Shown: positions 18,208-27,796, counted from the first letter of the stretch. The stretch: 64,000 bases of DNA from Halanaerobiaceae bacterium ANBcell28 (GCA_037623315.1 JBBJJH010000004.1:62001-126000); one strand, 5' to 3'. Notes: generated by a model not told the origin, from the letters alone. Program-made: numbers and translations.

Positions 18208-18450
18208 TTAGTTAGTAGCCATTTTATCAGAACAATCTTTACATACGGTTTTACCTTCGAATTCAAAAGTTGCATCTGCATTTCCACAGAAAATACATGC
18301 AGGTTCATACTTTTTTAAGATGATTTTTTCTTCATCTACATAGATTTCCATTGGATCCTTTTTGTCAATGTTCATAGTCTTCCTTAGTTCAATAGGGATC
18401 ACCATTCTACCTAAGTCGTCAATTTTCCTTACAATACCTGTTGATTTCAT
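18208..18450 (-). CDS. AbrB/SpoVT-type transition regulator with C-terminal zinc ribbon
   Basis: 80 residues. The N-terminal swapped-hairpin DNA-binding domain (MKSTGIVRKIDDLGRMVIP, LRKTMNI) is that of AbrB. The C-terminal third has CIFCG and CKDC, two CxxC pairs that probably hold zinc, as in clostridial AbrB-like proteins. It has a paralogue at 51504-51785. Its promoter at 18499-18527 is strong. Targets cannot be read from the sequence. Confidence 0.85.
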   Translation of the reverse strand: MKSTGIVRKIDDLGRMVIPIELRKTMNIDKKDPMEIYVDEEKIILKKYEPACIFCGNADATFEFEGKTVCKDCSDKMATN

Positions 18451-18498
18451 TCAAAACCCTCCTTTTAATAACATTATTCGACAATATTTTATGTTTTT

Positions 18499-18527
18499 AT
18501 TATACTATGCTTATTTTAATAAGTCAA
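18499..18527 (-). promoter_or_regulatory. Promoter of AbrB-type gene
   Basis: Minus strand TTGACT (18527-18522), 17-bp spacer, TATAAT (18504-18499). The -10 box is 48 bp from the start codon; AGGAGGGT lies just before the ATG. Confidence 0.8.
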
Positions 18528-18657
18528 TAGTAAATTAATAACTTTTATGAGTTATTTTGAAAAAGTATCTAAAATGAATCATTTTAGTAGTAAAAATACT
18601 TAAATACTTTACTAAATATTAATTTATTGATAAAATAGATATTAGGTGGTGATTTCT

Positions 18658-19089
18658 TTGGAGAAAAATATATTTGAAAAAATGGTAGATAGATTTAAAA
18701 ATAATAATTATAAATTAACTTCTCAAAGGAAAGATATTTTAGATGTAATAATTCAAAATCCAGAAAAACATTTTAGTGCAGAAGAACTTTATGAAGAAGT
18801 AAAAAGTATAAATCCTGATATAGGTTTAGCAACTGTTTATCGCACTCTTGAATTGATGTGTAAACTGAAAATTATCCATCAGTTAGATTTTGATAATACA
18901 TACAAACGTTATGAACTGAATTTAGAGGGCAAGCATCATCATCATTTAATTTGTCTTGATTGTGGAAAAATAATTGAATTTAATGATCAAGTGCTTGAAT
19001 CATTCGAAAAAAATTTACAAGAAGAATACGATTTTAATATTATTGATCATCGAATAAAATTTTATGGTCATTGTAAGACTTGTAAGTAG
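18658..19089 (+). CDS. fur: Fur family metal-responsive repressor
   Basis: 143 residues when started at TTG 18658, which has AGGTGGT at 18644-18650; upstream GTG codons fall inside that site. Winged helix KLTSQRKDILDVI and GLATVYRTLELM, the HHHH-rich metal region GKHHHHLICLDCGKIIEF and a second CxxC near the end (HCKTC) are typical of Fur/PerR. The exact metal or peroxide specificity is not determined. The Crp-type gene follows 21 bp later. Confidence 0.87.
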   Translation: MEKNIFEKMVDRFKNNNYKLTSQRKDILDVIIQNPEKHFSAEELYEEVKSINPDIGLATVYRTLELMCKLKIIHQLDFDNTYKRYELNLEGKHHHHLICLDCGKIIEFNDQVLESFEKNLQEEYDFNIIDHRIKFYGHCKTCK

Positions 19090-19110
19090 AAAAAAGAGGG
19101 AGGGATTGTT

Positions 19111-19803
19111 TTGGAAGAAACGAGAAAATGTCTAAGGGAATTAATGATCTTTTCTAAATTAGAAGCTGATGAAGTCAAGCTGATATGTGAAAGAGCTTCA
19201 GAAAAAAAATATTATAAAAATGAGATTATTTTTTTTGAAGATAATAATGATGAAAATTTGTATATATTAATAGATGGTCGAGTAAAACTAACGATGATAT
19301 CTACGGAAGGTAAAGAAAAAGTTTTGACAATTTTACAGGCAGGCGATATATTTGGAGAAATGTCTTTGTTTGATCAAGATACTAATCCTATTACTGCTGA
19401 GGTTATAGATGAAGCACGTTTAGTAATTGTTAATGCAGAAGACCTAAAAAACATTATAAGTGAAGAACCAGGAGTTGCTATTAAAATTATTGAAGCTCTT
19501 GCTAAAAAAACCAGATTATTAACTAGTCAAATTAGAGAATTAGTTTTTGAAGATGCAGAAGGGCGCTTAGCTGCTTTGTTAGTAAGATTTATTGAAGATT
19601 TTGCCATTGATGTTCAAAGTGGTAAAATGATTGATATTGTTCTTACCCACCAGGAAATTGCAAATTTAATGGGTTCTTCCCGAGTAACAATAACTAAATT
19701 AATAAATAAATTTATTGATGAAAATATTATTAAAATGTATAAGCGTAAAATTGTTGTTATGGATGAGGAAAGTTTAAGAGCGAAATTAGGTATAATATTT
19801 TAA
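19111..19803 (+). CDS. Crp/Fnr family transcription regulator
   Basis: 230 residues from TTG 19111, preceded by GAGGGAGGG. Cyclic-nucleotide-binding-type beta-barrel (about 12-120, with GDIFGEMSLFD) followed by a long dimer helix and a winged helix (LTHQEIANLMGSSRVTITKLINKF). The barrel lacks an obvious cAMP-binding Arg-Ser pair (LFDQDTNPITAEV), and there is no Fnr-type cysteine cluster, so the signal is unknown. Likely cotranscribed with fur. Confidence 0.85.
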   Translation: MEETRKCLRELMIFSKLEADEVKLICERASEKKYYKNEIIFFEDNNDENLYILIDGRVKLTMISTEGKEKVLTILQAGDIFGEMSLFDQDTNPITAEVIDEARLVIVNAEDLKNIISEEPGVAIKIIEALAKKTRLLTSQIRELVFEDAEGRLAALLVRFIEDFAIDVQSGKMIDIVLTHQEIANLMGSSRVTITKLINKFIDENIIKMYKRKIVVMDEESLRAKLGIIF

Positions 19804-19936
19804 ATATTAAATACGATTATATTTATTTTTCTTTTCTTATTATATTTTAATTTCTTATGAATAAGATATAATTAAGAATATTGAAATAATACAGTTGGAT
19901 TTATTACTATATTTATTAAATAATTGAGGTGTTATC

Positions 19937-20791
19937 ATGGTAGATATAAATACAGAAATTTTAGGATTAATAGGATACCCATTATCTCATTCTTTATCAC
20001 CCCTTTTACACAATCATAGTATTAAGGAAATGGGGCTTAATTATGTTTATTTAGCATTTCCAATTAAAGAAGGAGAGTTAGAAAAGGCTATCCATGGTTT
20101 TAGAGCTATCAATGTTCGTGGATTAAATGTTACTATTCCATATAAAGAAGCTGTTATACCACTTTTAGATGAAATTGACTCTTTAGCAAAGAAAGTAGGT
20201 GCAGTAAATACTATTCTTAATGAAAATGGTGTTTTAAAGGGGTATAATACTGATGTAATTGGTTTAAGTCGTATGATAGAAGAAGATGCTAATTTTACTA
20301 TCAAAGACAAAAAAGCAATAATATTAGGAGCTGGTGGTGCTGCCAGGGCAACAGGTATTGCATTACTACAAAAAGGGGTTGGTGAAATTCATCTATTAAA
20401 TAGGACGATATCAAAAGCAAAGGATTTGGCTAAGGATTGGCAGGCTTACTATCCGGATTCTCTTATTAAAGTTAATTTACTAGATGAAAAAATCTATAAA
20501 GAGTTTATTGCTGAGGTGGATATTATAATAGATACAACACCTGTTGGAATGTCACCTAAGCATAATGTGGAACCATTAATTAAGGAAAAATATCTTAATA
20601 AAGATATATTAGTAGTCGACCTAGTGTATAATCCACAAGAAACAAGTCTCTTAAAAGCAGCAAAAAGAAGATCTGCTCCAAATATAAATGGTATGGGTAT
20701 GTTATTGTATCAAGGTATTGAATCATTTAAAATTTGGACAAATCATGAAATAAATGTATCTAAATGGCGGGAATTGTCAATGAATATGTAA
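19937..20791 (+). CDS. aroE: Shikimate dehydrogenase
   Basis: 284 residues. GYPLSHSLSPLLHN, the NVTIPYKEAV motif with the catalytic Lys, and the dinucleotide-binding GAGGAARA are all present, as is the C-terminal NGMGMLLYQG. It reduces 3-dehydroshikimate to shikimate with NADPH. The other shikimate genes aroC-K-B-Q are 15 kb downstream, on the far side of the pilus operon. Confidence 0.93.
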   Translation: MVDINTEILGLIGYPLSHSLSPLLHNHSIKEMGLNYVYLAFPIKEGELEKAIHGFRAINVRGLNVTIPYKEAVIPLLDEIDSLAKKVGAVNTILNENGVLKGYNTDVIGLSRMIEEDANFTIKDKKAIILGAGGAARATGIALLQKGVGEIHLLNRTISKAKDLAKDWQAYYPDSLIKVNLLDEKIYKEFIAEVDIIIDTTPVGMSPKHNVEPLIKEKYLNKDILVVDLVYNPQETSLLKAAKRRSAPNINGMGMLLYQGIESFKIWTNHEINVSKWRELSMNM

Positions 20792-20964
20792 TTATTGTCA
20801 TAGGAGAAAAATGAATTCAAAATTGTTGGAATTTATTTAAAAATTAAGCAGGACTTTATTAATTTATGGAGTATTATTAATATAAGATAATAATATTAGT
20901 AAATTGTACCAAGATTTATAAATATATTTAATATTGAAAAAGTTATAATGAAAGGAAATCATAT

Positions 20965-22638
20965 ATGGCTGCTCAACATTATAAAAAATTAGGTGAATTA
21001 TTAGTTGATTTCAATTTTATATCACCTGCTCAATTAGAGGATGCTATAAAACATCAAAAGGAATCAGATAAAAGACTAGGGGAAATTCTTATTGAATTAA
21101 ATTATGTTAGTGCAGATGACTTAATTCAGGTCTTAGAATTCCAATTAGGTGTACCCCATGTAAAATTATCTAACTACATATTTGATCCTCAATTAGCTCA
21201 TTTTATACCAGAACATCTTGCTAAAAGACATAACGTAATCGCTTTAGAGAAAAAAGGCAATAGATTATTAGTTGCTATGAGTGATCCATCTAATCTTTTG
21301 GCTATAGATGATTTAGAAATGACTTCTGGATTAAAAATAGAACCTAGAATAGCTATATTAGAGGAAATTAAAACAGCTATAAATCAGGTTTATTCTATAG
21401 GTGAGGAAGATACTACAGATATTATTGCTAGTTTAGATGACTATCAAAGCAGTGATGAACCAGAGTTAGATAAGCTAAAAGAAATGGTAGAAGATGCACC
21501 TATAGTTAAATTGACTAATCGCATTATAACTCAGGCTTTACAGGCAAGAGCCAGTGATATTCATATTGAGCCACAAGAAAATGGTGTGCGAATAAGGTAT
21601 CGTATTGATGGTGTATTAAGAGAAATTATGAAAACACCAAAATATTCTCAAGCAGCACTAATCTCAAGGCTGAAAATTATTGCTGATTTAGATATTACCA
21701 AAAGGCGTATACCTCAAGATGGACGTATAGCTATAACTGTTAATGAAATAAAAGTTGATTTACGTGTTTCAACTTTACCAACAGTTTTTGGAGAAAAAGT
21801 GGTTATTCGTCTTTTAACTAAAGATTCAAACTTAATTAATATAGAGAAATTAGGTTTTAATGATAATAATGTTCAAAGATTTAAAGGACTAATAGAACAA
21901 CCCCATGGAATTTTGTTAGTTACTGGTCCAACTGGAAGTGGTAAATCTACAACTTTATTTGCAGCATTAAATAATTTAAACTCTCCAGAAAAAAATATAG
22001 TTACTGTTGAGGATCCAGTTGAGTATCAAATTGGAGGGGTTAATCAAATTCAAGCTAACAAGAAAACTGGACTGACTTTTGCAAGTGCTTTACGTTCTAT
22101 TTTGCGTCAGGATCCAGATATAGTAATGGTCGGTGAGATAAGGGATGAAGAAACTGCTAGAATTGCAGTTCGTGCTTCACTTACCGGACATCTTGTTTTA
22201 AGCACATTACATACAAATGATGCTGCCAGTTCTATTACACGTTTGATTGATATGGGCATTGAACCATATATGGCTGCTTCAACAATAATAGGTGTTGTAG
22301 CTCAAAGGTTAATAAGAAGACTATGTAAAAGCTGTAAAGTAAGTTATGAACCAAGTGCAGATGAACTTACTTTATTAAAAGGAGATCCTGAAGGCAAATT
22401 TTATAAAGCTAAGGGATGTCCAAAATGTAATAACACAGGCTATAAAGGTCGTATAGCTGTTCATGAGGTACTAATAGTAGATGAAAAACTTAAAGAATAT
22501 ATATCTAAAGATGCTGGAGAACAAACATTAAAAAATTATTCAAAAGAACATGGCATGACTACTTTGATGGAAGATGGAATAGCAAAATTTAGACAGGGTA
22601 TAACATCATATGAAGAAATAATTAGAGTACTAATATAG
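20965..22638 (+). CDS. pilB: Type IV pilus assembly ATPase PilB
   Basis: 557 residues. N-terminal MshEN-type domain (about 1-150: LGELLVDFNFISPAQLEDAI, LGEILIELNYVS) followed by the GspE ATPase core with Walker A GPTGSGKST (from residue 321), Asp box and Walker B region (LRQDPDIVMVGEIRD) and His box. CKSC and CPKC form the zinc tetracysteine motif near the C terminus. It powers pilus extension from the cytoplasmic side. First gene of the pilus operon; AAAGGAAA lies just upstream of the ATG. Confidence 0.93.
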   Translation: MAAQHYKKLGELLVDFNFISPAQLEDAIKHQKESDKRLGEILIELNYVSADDLIQVLEFQLGVPHVKLSNYIFDPQLAHFIPEHLAKRHNVIALEKKGNRLLVAMSDPSNLLAIDDLEMTSGLKIEPRIAILEEIKTAINQVYSIGEEDTTDIIASLDDYQSSDEPELDKLKEMVEDAPIVKLTNRIITQALQARASDIHIEPQENGVRIRYRIDGVLREIMKTPKYSQAALISRLKIIADLDITKRRIPQDGRIAITVNEIKVDLRVSTLPTVFGEKVVIRLLTKDSNLINIEKLGFNDNNVQRFKGLIEQPHGILLVTGPTGSGKSTTLFAALNNLNSPEKNIVTVEDPVEYQIGGVNQIQANKKTGLTFASALRSILRQDPDIVMVGEIRDEETARIAVRASLTGHLVLSTLHTNDAASSITRLIDMGIEPYMAASTIIGVVAQRLIRRLCKSCKVSYEPSADELTLLKGDPEGKFYKAKGCPKCNNTGYKGRIAVHEVLIVDEKLKEYISKDAGEQTLKNYSKEHGMTTLMEDGIAKFRQGITSYEEIIRVLI

Positions 22639-22656
22639 TCTGTAAGGAGTGGTGGC

Positions 22657-23727
22657 ATGGAATTAGTGGAATTGTTTAAAGCAGTAGTAGAATCAGAATC
22701 TATATCTGATCTTCATTTAACAGTAAATTCAAAACCAATAGTAAGGGAAACAGGTCAGTTAAAAGTATTTGAAGCATATCCTGAAACTTTAGATGCAGAT
22801 CATTTAAGAGATATTATTATGTTCCTAATGAATGAAGAACAAAGAAAAACCTTTGATGATAAAGGAGAATTAGACTTTTCCTATAGTGTTCCTGGCTTTA
22901 CTCGCTTTAGGGTAAATGCCTATCAACAAAGGGGATCGATTAGTTTAGCACTACGTGTAATTCCATCAAAAATCCCAACTGTTGATCATTTAGGATTGCC
23001 TGAAATATTAAAAAAACTTGCTTTACAAAGAAAAGGCTTGATTTTGTGTACAGGACCAACAGGTAGTGGAAAGTCTACTACTTTAGCATCAATGATTAAT
23101 GAAATAAATATGAAGAGAAATTGTCACGTACTTACACTTGAAGATCCAATAGAGTATCTCCATGTACATAAAAGTTCAATAGTACATCAACGTGAGGTGG
23201 GTATAGATACACAATCCTTTGCAAATGGTTTACGAGCAGCCTTACGTCAGGATCCAGATGTAATCCTGGTTGGTGAGATGCGTGATCTTGAAACTATTTC
23301 CATTGCTTTAGAAGCAGCTGAGACAGGACATTTGGTCTTAGCAACTTTACATACAAGTGATGCTCCCAAGACAATAGATAGGATTATTGATGTTTTTCCT
23401 GCTAGACAACAACAGCAGGTAAGGATACAGTTAGCTTCAAGTTTGAATGGGATTATAGCACAGCAATTAATACCTCGTTTAGACGGTCAAGGCATGGTAG
23501 CCGCTTTAGAAGTTTTGATTGGCACTCCTGCTGTAAGTAACATAATACGCGAAGGCAAAAGTTCGCAACTTCAATCAGTGATTCAAACTGGTGGAAAATA
23601 TGGTATGATTGTTATGGATAATTATTTGATTAGATTATATGAAAAAGGTCTTATTACAAGAACTACTGTCCTTAAACGTTCAAATAATCCTGATTATGTT
23701 AAAAAAAGACTAGATAGGATGAGTTAG
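22657..23727 (+). CDS. pilT: Type IV pilus retraction ATPase PilT
   Basis: 356 residues, starting 18 bp after pilB with GGAGTGGTGG in between. PAS-like N domain, Walker A GPTGSGKST (from residue 133), Walker B region LRQDPDVILVGEMRD, and no MshEN domain or cysteines of the PilB type. The length and the C-terminal GLITRTTVLKRSNNPDYV region fit PilT. It drives pilus retraction and therefore twitching or DNA uptake. Confidence 0.92.
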   Translation: MELVELFKAVVESESISDLHLTVNSKPIVRETGQLKVFEAYPETLDADHLRDIIMFLMNEEQRKTFDDKGELDFSYSVPGFTRFRVNAYQQRGSISLALRVIPSKIPTVDHLGLPEILKKLALQRKGLILCTGPTGSGKSTTLASMINEINMKRNCHVLTLEDPIEYLHVHKSSIVHQREVGIDTQSFANGLRAALRQDPDVILVGEMRDLETISIALEAAETGHLVLATLHTSDAPKTIDRIIDVFPARQQQQVRIQLASSLNGIIAQQLIPRLDGQGMVAALEVLIGTPAVSNIIREGKSSQLQSVIQTGGKYGMIVMDNYLIRLYEKGLITRTTVLKRSNNPDYVKKRLDRMS

Positions 23728-23739
23728 GAGGAATTCATT

Positions 23740-24951
23740 GTGTCTCCTGTATATGATTATCAAGCAGTTAATAATAACGGAGAGAAGATTAGTGGTAGCA
23801 TTGAAGTTGAAAATTCTTCAATGGTAGCAAGACAGCTAAAAGAAAATGGATATTTTGTGACTTCCGTAAAAGAGGCTACAGCCAAGAAGGAAGTAAATAG
23901 TCTTTTTGAAAGAAGTAAAAAGGTTAAGACTAAAGACCTGACTACTTTTAGTCAGCAGTTTTCTGCAATGATTGATGCAGGTATTAGTTTAGTAGAATGT
24001 ATGAATATTATGTATCAGGAAACTGATCATCCCCGTATGAAAGAGGTTATACGTGGTATTCAAGAAGATATTGAAACCGGTACAGGATTATCAGAAGCTA
24101 TGAAGAAATTTCCTGATGTCTTTCCACCACTTTATTGTCAATTAGTTAAAGCTGGTGAAGCTGGTGGTGTGCTAGATAGAGTACTAAGTCAGTTAGCAAT
24201 TCACTTTGAAAGACAGGATGAAATTAATAGTAAGGTCAAATCAGCTTTGTACTATCCAATAACCATTCTTACTGTTGCTGTAACAGTTGTTATATTTTTG
24301 ATAGCTGTAGTTGTTCCTAATTTTGTTAGTATGTTTGCTGATTTTGGAGCCCAATTACCATTGCCTACAAGAATCTTGTTAGCAATGAGTAGTTTTCTCC
24401 AGACATACTGGTGGGCTATTTTAATATCACTTATCGTATTTGTTGTAGCATTTAGCAAATATAAGAAAACACCAAGGGGTAAACAGCAATTAGATAAATT
24501 GTTACTCAAGATACCGGTAATTGGAAGCATGATGCAGAAAGTACTAGTTTCAAGATTTGCAAGCACTTTAGCTATATTACTTGCCAGTGGAGTTGATCTT
24601 CTTTCATCATTAGCTATAGTTGAAGAGGTACTTGATAATGCTGTATATTCTCGAATTTTAATAGATGCAAGAGGAAAGGTTAGAGAAGGTATTAATCTAT
24701 CAGTACCACTTTCTGAATCAAAAGAATTTCCTAGTATGGTTGTACAGATGATTAAAATTGGTGAAGAATCTGGTTCTATTGAATTAATGTTAAGAAAGAT
24801 AAGTAAATTCTTTAATAGTGAAGTTGAATCTGCAATTGATGCTTCTATCGCATTAATTGAGCCAGCAATGATTGTTTTCCTAGCAGTTGTAGTTGGATTT
24901 ATAGTTGTAGCCATAGTATTGCCAATGTTTGAAATGTTTTCACATTTCTAG
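23740..24951 (+). CDS. pilC: Type IV pilus inner-membrane platform PilC
   Basis: 403 residues from GTG 23740 (AGGAGGAATTC upstream). Two GspF domains (about 68-190 and 270-395) with three main membrane helices near 167-200, 220-245 and 373-400; the first domain has FSQQFSAMIDAGISLVE and LVKAGEAGGVLD. It couples the ATPases to pilin polymerisation. Its antisense strand carries a 220-codon open frame, regarded as a shadow. Confidence 0.92.
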   Translation: MSPVYDYQAVNNNGEKISGSIEVENSSMVARQLKENGYFVTSVKEATAKKEVNSLFERSKKVKTKDLTTFSQQFSAMIDAGISLVECMNIMYQETDHPRMKEVIRGIQEDIETGTGLSEAMKKFPDVFPPLYCQLVKAGEAGGVLDRVLSQLAIHFERQDEINSKVKSALYYPITILTVAVTVVIFLIAVVVPNFVSMFADFGAQLPLPTRILLAMSSFLQTYWWAILISLIVFVVAFSKYKKTPRGKQQLDKLLLKIPVIGSMMQKVLVSRFASTLAILLASGVDLLSSLAIVEEVLDNAVYSRILIDARGKVREGINLSVPLSESKEFPSMVVQMIKIGEESGSIELMLRKISKFFNSEVESAIDASIALIEPAMIVFLAVVVGFIVVAIVLPMFEMFSHF

Positions 24952-25084
24952 TGCTATAGAAATTTATTGTAAGATAAAGAAAAAAAATTACAATAGGGGG
25001 TGAAGCAAGCAACAATAAAGTACTTTGTATTTTAGATTGAGGTTTTATGTAGGAAAGGAATATAACAGAAAAGGGGAGAGAATT

Positions 25085-25576
25085 ATGAAAATGTTTAGTA
25101 GAAATCTTAGAAGTGAAAATGGTTTTACCTTAATTGAATTGTTGGTTGTTATTGCTGTACTAGGAGTACTTGCTACAATTGCAGTACCACGTTTGACAGG
25201 TCTTAGGGATAGAGCAGTAGAAGCTGAAGCTGTATCTGCCTTGGGTTCATTGAGATCTGCTTTAGAAATATACCAATTAGAAGATACAAATGGAAATTAT
25301 CCTACGACACCTGCTATATTTAATTCTAGAGTTGCAGATAGGTATTTAGATGGCTATGATCTTACAAATACTACTTGGGAAGGGTGGACAATAACATTTG
25401 ATCAAGATCCTACTACTTTTACTGGAGTTGATGGAGCTGATATAAATGGTACTGTTGCGAATAACGATGTATTTGGAATTGAAATGGAAACAGGTACAGC
25501 ACCAAATATATTAAGAGTTTATTTATTGCGAGATGAGGATGCCGCTGGAGATATGGAATATAGAATACATCCATAA
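25085..25576 (+). CDS. pilA: Major-type prepilin PilA, copy 1
   Basis: 163 residues from ATG 25085 (AGGGGAG-type site upstream; the ATG at 25025 has none). Prepilin motif NG/FTLIELLVVIAVLGVLATIAVPRL with Glu5, then AVEAEAVSALGSLRSALEIYQ, as in small type IV/type II major pilins. Mature protein about 152 residues with no disulfide. It is followed by a perfect 36-bp palindrome. Best candidate for the pilus fibre subunit. Confidence 0.88.
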   Translation: MKMFSRNLRSENGFTLIELLVVIAVLGVLATIAVPRLTGLRDRAVEAEAVSALGSLRSALEIYQLEDTNGNYPTTPAIFNSRVADRYLDGYDLTNTTWEGWTITFDQDPTTFTGVDGADINGTVANNDVFGIEMETGTAPNILRVYLLRDEDAAGDMEYRIHP

Positions 25577-25588
25577 TTAATTAAAATT

Positions 25589-25624
25589 GGATATTATCCG
25601 GTACATATGTACCGGATAATATCC
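25589..25624. promoter_or_regulatory. Perfect 36-bp palindrome after pilA
   Basis: 18-nt half-sites meet at CAT/ATG (core CCGGTACATATGTACCGG), with no mismatch. No T-run follows, so it is not a standard terminator. In RNA it would be a 16-bp stem with a 4-nt loop just after the pilA stop codon; an RNA-stability or processing element is more likely. Confidence 0.8.
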
Positions 25625-25697
25625 CTTGTAATAAACTTAATATATTAATTAAGTTTTGTTCTATAGTATAAAATTCCGATATGCAAAGGAAGATTTT

Positions 25698-26159
25698 ATG
25701 AAAAAGTTAAGATATTTTTTAATAAAAGAGAAAGCTTTTACATTAATTGAAATACTTATTGTAATTGTTATATTAGGAATTTTATCTACTATAGCTGTTC
25801 CTCGTTTGACTGGTATTCTTGGGCAGGCTGAAATGACAGAGGCTGTTGCAGCTTTAAGGGCATTAAGGTCAGCTGTTGAGGTGTATTATTTAGATGAAGA
25901 GCAATACCCAGTTAACGTAGGTCAGTTTAATACGATAGCTGCTAGATATTTAGAGGGATATAGTTCTGGCACACCAGGCAGATGGGAGAGTTGGGATGTA
26001 TCATTTTCTCAACAACCAAGTTCTGATTATAGTTTGAGTATTATAGGAGCAGATGGGGATAATCATGTCTTTGCAATTGAATTTGAAGATACTAGTGCTG
26101 GCCATAAAGTCTATCTTCTCCATGATGATAATGGTTTTAAAATCGAACATAATAACTAA
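25698..26159 (+). CDS. Prepilin PilA-like, copy 2
   Basis: 153 residues from ATG 25698 (AAAGGAAG upstream). Motif EKA/FTLIEILIVIVILGILSTIAVPRL has Glu5 but Ala before the cleavage site. The body resembles pilA copy 1 (ALRALRSAVEVYYLDEEQYP, RWESWDVSF). It may be a minor or alternative fibre subunit. Confidence 0.85.
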   Translation: MKKLRYFLIKEKAFTLIEILIVIVILGILSTIAVPRLTGILGQAEMTEAVAALRALRSAVEVYYLDEEQYPVNVGQFNTIAARYLEGYSSGTPGRWESWDVSFSQQPSSDYSLSIIGADGDNHVFAIEFEDTSAGHKVYLLHDDNGFKIEHNN

Positions 26160-26180
26160 ACTTAAAAAGCAGGTGTACAT

Positions 26181-26930
26181 ATGTTATTAGCAATATATAT
26201 TTTTATACTAGGATTAATTATAGGAAGTTTTCTTAATGTAGTTATTTATCGTTTGCCCAGGAATGAGTCTATTGTCTTTCCAGCATCACATTGTCCAGAA
26301 TGTAAAAAAAGATTGGAAATTACTGATCTAGTACCTGTTTTAAGTTTTATCTTTAATAAAGCTAAGTGTAAGTATTGTGGCACAAAGATTAGTTGGCAAT
26401 ATCCTTTAGTGGAATTATTAACAGGATTTTTATTTTTATTATTATATGTAAAATTTGGCTTAAATAGTATTTTTATTATTTATTCTTTATTAATTGCTTC
26501 TTTACTTGTTTCTTCTGGCATAGATATTAAATATAAGATTATACCTAATAAAATTACATATCCAGGTATTATTATTTCTTTAATTCTTGCAATATTTTTT
26601 AATCATATTTCTTTTTTATCGTCTTTATATGGGATTATAATCCCAGGCGGTTTACTTTTAATAATAGCCTTAATCTATGGAAAGGGTTTAGGCATGGGTG
26701 ATGTGAAACTAATAGCTATGATTGGTGGTGTTCTTGGTTGGCAGCACAGTCTATTTGCTATCTTTATAGGTTCATTGATTGGTTCTATTTTGGGTCTTAC
26801 ATTAATGGTAACTGGAGTTATGTCACGTAAGACGAGAATTCCTTTTGGCCCCTTTATAAGTTTTGGTGCTATTATTAGCATATTTTATGGCCAACAAATA
26901 TTTGAATGGTATATAAGTCTTTATTTTTAA
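26181..26930 (+). CDS. pilD: Prepilin peptidase / N-methyltransferase PilD
   Basis: 249 residues with about seven membrane helices. The cytoplasmic loop carries CPEC and CKYC zinc cysteines of the methyltransferase domain. The two catalytic Asp lie in SSGIDIKYKIIPN and GMGDVKL. It cleaves and N-methylates all prepilins in this window. It follows the second pilA by 21 bp and sits inside the pilus operon. Confidence 0.92.
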   Translation: MLLAIYIFILGLIIGSFLNVVIYRLPRNESIVFPASHCPECKKRLEITDLVPVLSFIFNKAKCKYCGTKISWQYPLVELLTGFLFLLLYVKFGLNSIFIIYSLLIASLLVSSGIDIKYKIIPNKITYPGIIISLILAIFFNHISFLSSLYGIIIPGGLLLIIALIYGKGLGMGDVKLIAMIGGVLGWQHSLFAIFIGSLIGSILGLTLMVTGVMSRKTRIPFGPFISFGAIISIFYGQQIFEWYISLYF

Positions 26931-26956
26931 TTATTTAAATAGGTAGGTTTTGATTT

Positions 26957-27367
26957 ATGAATAAGGAAAATGCTTTTACTTTTCTTGAAATATTATTAAT
27001 TATATCTTTAATATCATTATTAGCAGTAATCTCTTATCCCAAATATAATACTCTTATAGAGAGTGCAAAAATAGAGAGATTTGCTAGAGAAATTGAATTA
27101 TCATTAAGGCAGACGAAACAACTGGCAATTTATAATTCACGTAGACACTATTTTGAGGTTAAAGATGATAATCAATTTGTGATTTATAAAGATAATAATG
27201 ATTACATCAAAAGTGTTAGCTTTGATGATAATGTTAAGCTTAGTAATGTAAGAGTTTCTTTTGGACCAATTGGTACAGCAAGTGGAAGAACTGTTACTAT
27301 TGAATACTCTGATAAAAGTATTGATCTTATAGTATCTCCTAGTGGAAGGATTAGGAGAGGTTCTTAG
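26957..27367 (+). CDS. GspH/FimT-like minor prepilin
   Basis: 136 residues. N terminus KENA/FTFLEILLIISLISLLAVISYP has Glu5 and Ala before the cut. Then ARE..LSLRQTKQLAIYNSRRHYFEV is the GspH/FimT pattern, followed by a C-terminal GIASGRTVTI-like strand pair. Part of the minor-pilin priming complex. First of four minor-pilin genes in the operon. Confidence 0.82.
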   Translation: MNKENAFTFLEILLIISLISLLAVISYPKYNTLIESAKIERFAREIELSLRQTKQLAIYNSRRHYFEVKDDNQFVIYKDNNDYIKSVSFDDNVKLSNVRVSFGPIGTASGRTVTIEYSDKSIDLIVSPSGRIRRGS

Positions 27368-27387
27368 TAGAGTTAAGGGGGTATATT

Positions 27388-27792
27388 ATGAGGAAGTCTT
27401 TTTTAAAGAATAATGAAGGTATTACTTTAATAGAGGTTCTTCTAAGTATTGTAATACTTAGTATCATTGCTGTTACTCTACTTACTTATTTTGCTAATCA
27501 TTTCAGATTTTTTTATGACAGAGAAATTGAAGCCCAGACTATTCGTCTAGCTTCAGAGGCAATTGAAGTAATAAAGTCTAGATATAGAGATGATTGGAAT
27601 TATACACCTGATAACACTGATATTCTAAATATTATAACTCAGAATGCAGACTTAAGAGCAGTTTATGAACTGAATATCACTGAAGTTATAATAGCTAATA
27701 CTGATGATTCACTTAAAAGAGTAACTGTAAAAGTAAAAGTGGGATCTGAAGACAAAGCTTCACTCGTAACTTTGATTGCGGAGGAGGGGTAA
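27388..27792 (+). CDS. PilV/GspI-like minor prepilin, pilus operon
   Basis: 134 residues; AAGGGGG lies upstream of the ATG. Motif NNEG/ITLIEVLLSIVILSIIAVTL with Glu5, small C-terminal pilin domain. The third PilV-like protein of the window, after the two at 12529 and 14926. Confidence 0.82.
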   Translation: MRKSFLKNNEGITLIEVLLSIVILSIIAVTLLTYFANHFRFFYDREIEAQTIRLASEAIEVIKSRYRDDWNYTPDNTDILNIITQNADLRAVYELNITEVIIANTDDSLKRVTVKVKVGSEDKASLVTLIAEEG

Positions 27793-27796
27793 TTAT

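Noticed and set aside
24252-24914. 220-codon open frame opposite pilC
   Set aside because: Threonine/isoleucine-rich translation typical of the antisense of membrane helices; no ribosome-binding site; pilC is certain.
20791-25085. Cyclic di-GMP riboswitch before pilB or pilA, as in other Clostridia
   Set aside because: I searched both leaders for the conserved class I and II cores and saw neither.
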